Origin: Desulfoluna limicola
GTDB lineage: Bacteria > Desulfobacterota > Desulfobacteria > Desulfobacterales > Desulfolunaceae
DNA length: 64,000 nucleotides
Direction of reading: 5' to 3'
NCBI RefSeq assembly: GCF_021654575.1
Contig: NZ_AP024488.1
Span: 4,611,501-4,675,500, forward strand
Shown here: one piece after another, positions 63,301 to 64,000 of the stretch
Layout: every line of letters starts with the position of its first letter
Numbering within the stretch: the stretch's first letter is position 1
Program-made: the position numbers and the translations under genes
The notes under the pieces: model-generated
The model's database searches: none
The model's input: only the letters and a program-made list of their open reading frames with translations
Told to the model about the DNA's origin: nothing

Positions 63301-64000
63301 AGACCATCAAAGCGACCATGACTGAGACTGTGACCAACGACATCCCTGCCCAAGAGGCACCCAAGGTAACGGTGACGCAGACCCCGGCCCCCGCGGCCGT
63401 GCCCGTGGCATCTGAAGCCGTGGAGGCTGAAACAGCCTTCTCCGGCGACCACGACGAGTTCAACTCATTCCTGAAAGAGAACTCTGACAGCTTAAAATCC
63501 CTCATCGAGAAAGAGTACATCAAATCACGCCGGGAAAAACGCCTGCGTGAGATCGAGAACTTCGGGTTCTACACAGGCCCCGTCTCCGTTGCCGGTGTCG
63601 CCATCGGCCTCCCCGGCTCTTCCGGCAAGGTCTTTGATGAGGCCAACTTCGACAAGATCCTCGCCGGCCACAACTGCATCGAGAGCCTGACCGAAGAAGA
63701 GCGCGGGTACATGCTCGACAAGAACATCGTGCGTATCCACAAGACCCCCGAGGGCAACGCCCGCATGATGGCCATCAGCTCACCTGAAGAGGTGATTCAG
63801 CTGGCCGGCAAGCTGGGGTACTTCCACCACAGCGACTTCGGCATCAAGTACAACTACGACATCAGCATCAACTTAGGGATTGCCGTCGGCATCAACGCCC
63901 TGCGCGACGCAGGGATCCCCCTGGTTCGAAGCTGGACCACCGGTCCCAGCGGCAAGCGCATCACCAACGGGTTTGCCCTGCCCGAAGAGATGCAGGAGAC
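57390..64000 (+). CDS. PfaA-like fatty acid/polyketide megasynthase (partial, runs off right edge)
   Basis: At least 2203 residues, open to the window end. Domains: two successive flavin-type TIM-barrel segments of the nitropropane dioxygenase/PfaD enoyl-reductase family (about 1-330, with VHGGVGFHTGAGMFGAGASG; about 335-640, with YPIMQGPMANIS and GTEAGGHVGR); ketosynthase 1 (about 695-1150) with C903 in DAACATS, EAHGTST and KSQIGH; a second ketosynthase (about 1175-1640) keeping C1381 but lacking both catalytic His (FGFGNLM and EIGYYKG), so chain-length-factor-like; an acyltransferase (about 1655-2000) with S1750 in GHSVGEY; a Pro/Ala linker; and a third ketosynthase-like start at 2065. The order matches secondary-lipid (PUFA-type) synthases, except that the enoyl reductase is at the N-terminus. 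The start is ATG 57390 after CAGGAG. No carrier domain seen yet. Confidence 0.87.
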   Translation, partial: MIKRVLGSRLPALAYNPTGAFDIGYFRALSRAGVLPVFDAEMIDEKTTIETIKAISKEGFPFGVRLRTSMGGLIHFLETSHIPTLDLVVVAAAAPEHFKAISKSALGCKLVVEAVNLGTTFPLADGKPDAVIVRGAEAGGCISRYTSFILLQWYLEKSDFPVFVHGGVGFHTGAGMFGAGASGVVLDSQLYLTDEAPVAPAFREQFKKVEEFDSISIGRTLPFRVRFFSKLATKVVKELGEMESALLGQADEAEVLRREIEKRYTPINTEGVNPVQSLFYMGQDGVFAKHFIAESTDVASVIDRFFTRVGELTALVDAHDPLKENSPFARELGTRYPIMQGPMANISDNADFAETVYREGGLPYFAMGSLPADLAEKIIEEGSRKVPRFGAGLIGIEALNGAVVKHIEAVKKYKVPFALFAGGIPAQAIELEAAGTKTFLHTPASGMLKNAIASGCSRFIFEGTEAGGHVGRLSSMVLWEMGITHLLKQGGDKLASQTAVFAGGLATETGSWFVSTMTSVLAAKGMKVGIQLGTPYLFTDEIVETGALMKKYQDVAREEISTLRIGTTVGLACRTIKTPFSMEIVANEHQRIMEKVPLGDRKRAFEKDNIGSLLIAAKGFSPDFDKLKKGEGLSFIQYNDSEAFNKGNYSVGNSLAFFQETTTVKAVHDNQIQSKEGLTANLNELEVLTSKGAMMNDEIAIIGMGCVYPDALNLDTFWQNIITKHYSIKEVDPKRVDPSLFFDEDRKAVDKTYTKLAATVDSFDFNPSAYGQDPVAGKQISRSQQMALVATFEALEMAGYPQGKGLPLSSTAVIMGSCLGNETSHHLNFKYYYPELRWHLEQTEAFAALSEDEKAKVLDHLKNEMAGEYRNESPDCATLNIEASRVAAAVGTLGANYVVDAACATSFAALDCAIKELLSGSHDAVITGGLNTSINPETFIGFSKMGALSAKGSFPFSDKSDGFVLGEGAGVLVLKRAKDAMRDGDTILGIVKAVGGSSDGKGKAIAAPNPDGQEYALRRCFEQARGITPDDVDFIEAHGTSTILGDFTEVNTLKRVYDNGRAKGLTSVKSQIGHLLGGAGAAGLIKVLLAMKHATLPPNGQVDTAAPKHEIDDSKLYIIGDAKPWTTDAGKPKRAAVSSYGFGGINYHAVVEEFTPAYEAPARSIFGDTAWDFNDDRIVISGMGTVLPGGLSTDEFWETLVSGKKMLTELPEDRLHLDYYANEDNDFSLPRIKAGVIPDYSFNNLKYRIPPKTAKSIDKGQFFALDAATQAIDEACGGDRDKMFGKANKTAVIMGSISGEKHVENIIRTRSPLLARIISQTPGVDAAKAAAAGSALMESIRGRFMENNEDTTPGLLTNIITGRIANFFGANGANFVVDAACASSGIAADLSVKGLRSGDFDMVVAGGVDASFYPAIMMVFKRLGVLTDGEALIFDKRAKGYHLGEGAAALVLTTYKKAKELEMPVFAELSSIGFRSNPARNLYAPSEALFKEITARRYERSDVVKEEVAHVDVFGFGNLMLDQVEMQASSRSFDHKLRFGNIKPEIGYYKGANPAIAMVKLALMAKHGKLLPHRSHSSEHSIAADRFNLVPGQDLADAPKGRRLSLGANIFGFGANHGHAIISTLPLWMTEAKPSFSEEEAPEVTAAAMPHGEVHVGQTCALLCGQGSQYPKMMQPIYESNTYVKAMFDKADALFRQERGASLLEVMFGGDDPRINSTDFTQPAVFLSTAAVFDLLKEAGFSTDYHIGHSVGEYSALYTSGILSFDDAFRLVMKRSELMKKADQNTPGRILVLFKDAEEAAELIGESGIGDIYVTNKNSTKQTAVSGLSGAIDRFCEFLTKKGAMFRKLPLTGAFHTPILKSAADELARYIEGIAFNREGFSKVVSNVTGLPYPDDEAAVKRLLINQIISPVEFIKSVETVHAAGVHTFFEVGTGKILTGLLKYILPEGFTAHLSVDKSKGEADSLAALIETIKATMTETVTNDIPAQEAPKVTVTQTPAPAAVPVASEAVEAETAFSGDHDEFNSFLKENSDSLKSLIEKEYIKSRREKRLREIENFGFYTGPVSVAGVAIGLPGSSGKVFDEANFDKILAGHNCIESLTEEERGYMLDKNIVRIHKTPEGNARMMAISSPEEVIQLAGKLGYFHHSDFGIKYNYDISINLGIAVGINALRDAGIPLVRSWTTGPSGKRITNGFALPEEMQE

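Overview
The window looks like a chromosomal segment of a free-living, probably strictly anaerobic Desulfobacterota (delta-proteobacterial, Desulfobacterales-like) bacterium. This is inferred from gene content: an archaeal-type prolyl-tRNA synthetase, a rubredoxin with the rare CX4C loop, an nrdR-rib-nusB cluster in the order usual for that phylum, dense two-component and c-di-GMP signalling, acyl-CoA catabolism genes and a PfaA-like secondary-lipid megasynthase. Genes are GC-rich; the signalling block at 3.4-6.0 kb is clearly more AT-rich.

Layout. 0.3-6.9 kb: a MEMO-family protein, a membrane PAS-diguanylate cyclase, a receiver-TPR protein, an HDOD protein and two broken genes whose reading frames break at or beside homopolymer runs. 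7.1-8.9 kb: gltX followed by tRNA-Gln on the minus strand. 9.3-19.1 kb: a housekeeping run (rpmF, fabG, acpP, rpiB, glyA, dCMP deaminase, nrdR, ribD, ribE, ribBA, ribH, nusB, MBL hydrolase); plsX, fabH and fabF, often found in this cluster, are absent. 19.2-26.2 kb: rubredoxin, an unknown protein with a duplicated Cys motif, ispG, proS and the (p)ppGpp enzyme. 26.6-29.0 kb: a BCCT transporter with a protease-like partner that has lost its catalytic serine. 30-41 kb: a one-strand acyl-CoA degradation locus (acyl-CoA dehydrogenase, a degenerate second dehydrogenase, three separate acyl-CoA carboxylase subunits, enoyl-CoA hydratase, AtuA-family protein, TetR regulator), resembling leucine/isovalerate (liu) and acyclic terpene (atu) clusters but lacking a visible HMG-CoA lyase. 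41-42.6 kb: a small HExxH lipoprotein and a Dabb protein. 43.3-49.5 kb: a complete dipeptide/oligopeptide ABC importer, followed by peptidase T. 52.2-55.2 kb: an iron-type alcohol dehydrogenase overlapping a hybrid histidine kinase. 55.5-57.0 kb: a sigma-54 enhancer-binding protein, divergent from a giant lipid/polyketide synthase gene that runs off the right edge.

The most distinctive feature is a family of modular, structured intergenic repeats. An arm begins with TGCCTCCGGCGGC, then a short hairpin whose stem varies with compensation (GAGGTG-AGC-CACCTC, AAGGTG-AGC-CACCTT, CAGGGG..CCCCTG), then a longer hairpin with the loop TCGTTCCTCGG. Arms usually come as an inverted pair with tips facing the flanking genes, so most gaps between co-directional genes hold a 165-670 bp unit with long terminal inverted repeats. 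Copies supply the Shine-Dalgarno of the biotin carboxylase gene, encode the C-terminal residues and stop of the AtuA-family gene, and split the dpp operon twice. I could not match this family to anything I know; it is the best candidate here for something undescribed, together with the megasynthase locus and its divergent sigma-54 activator.
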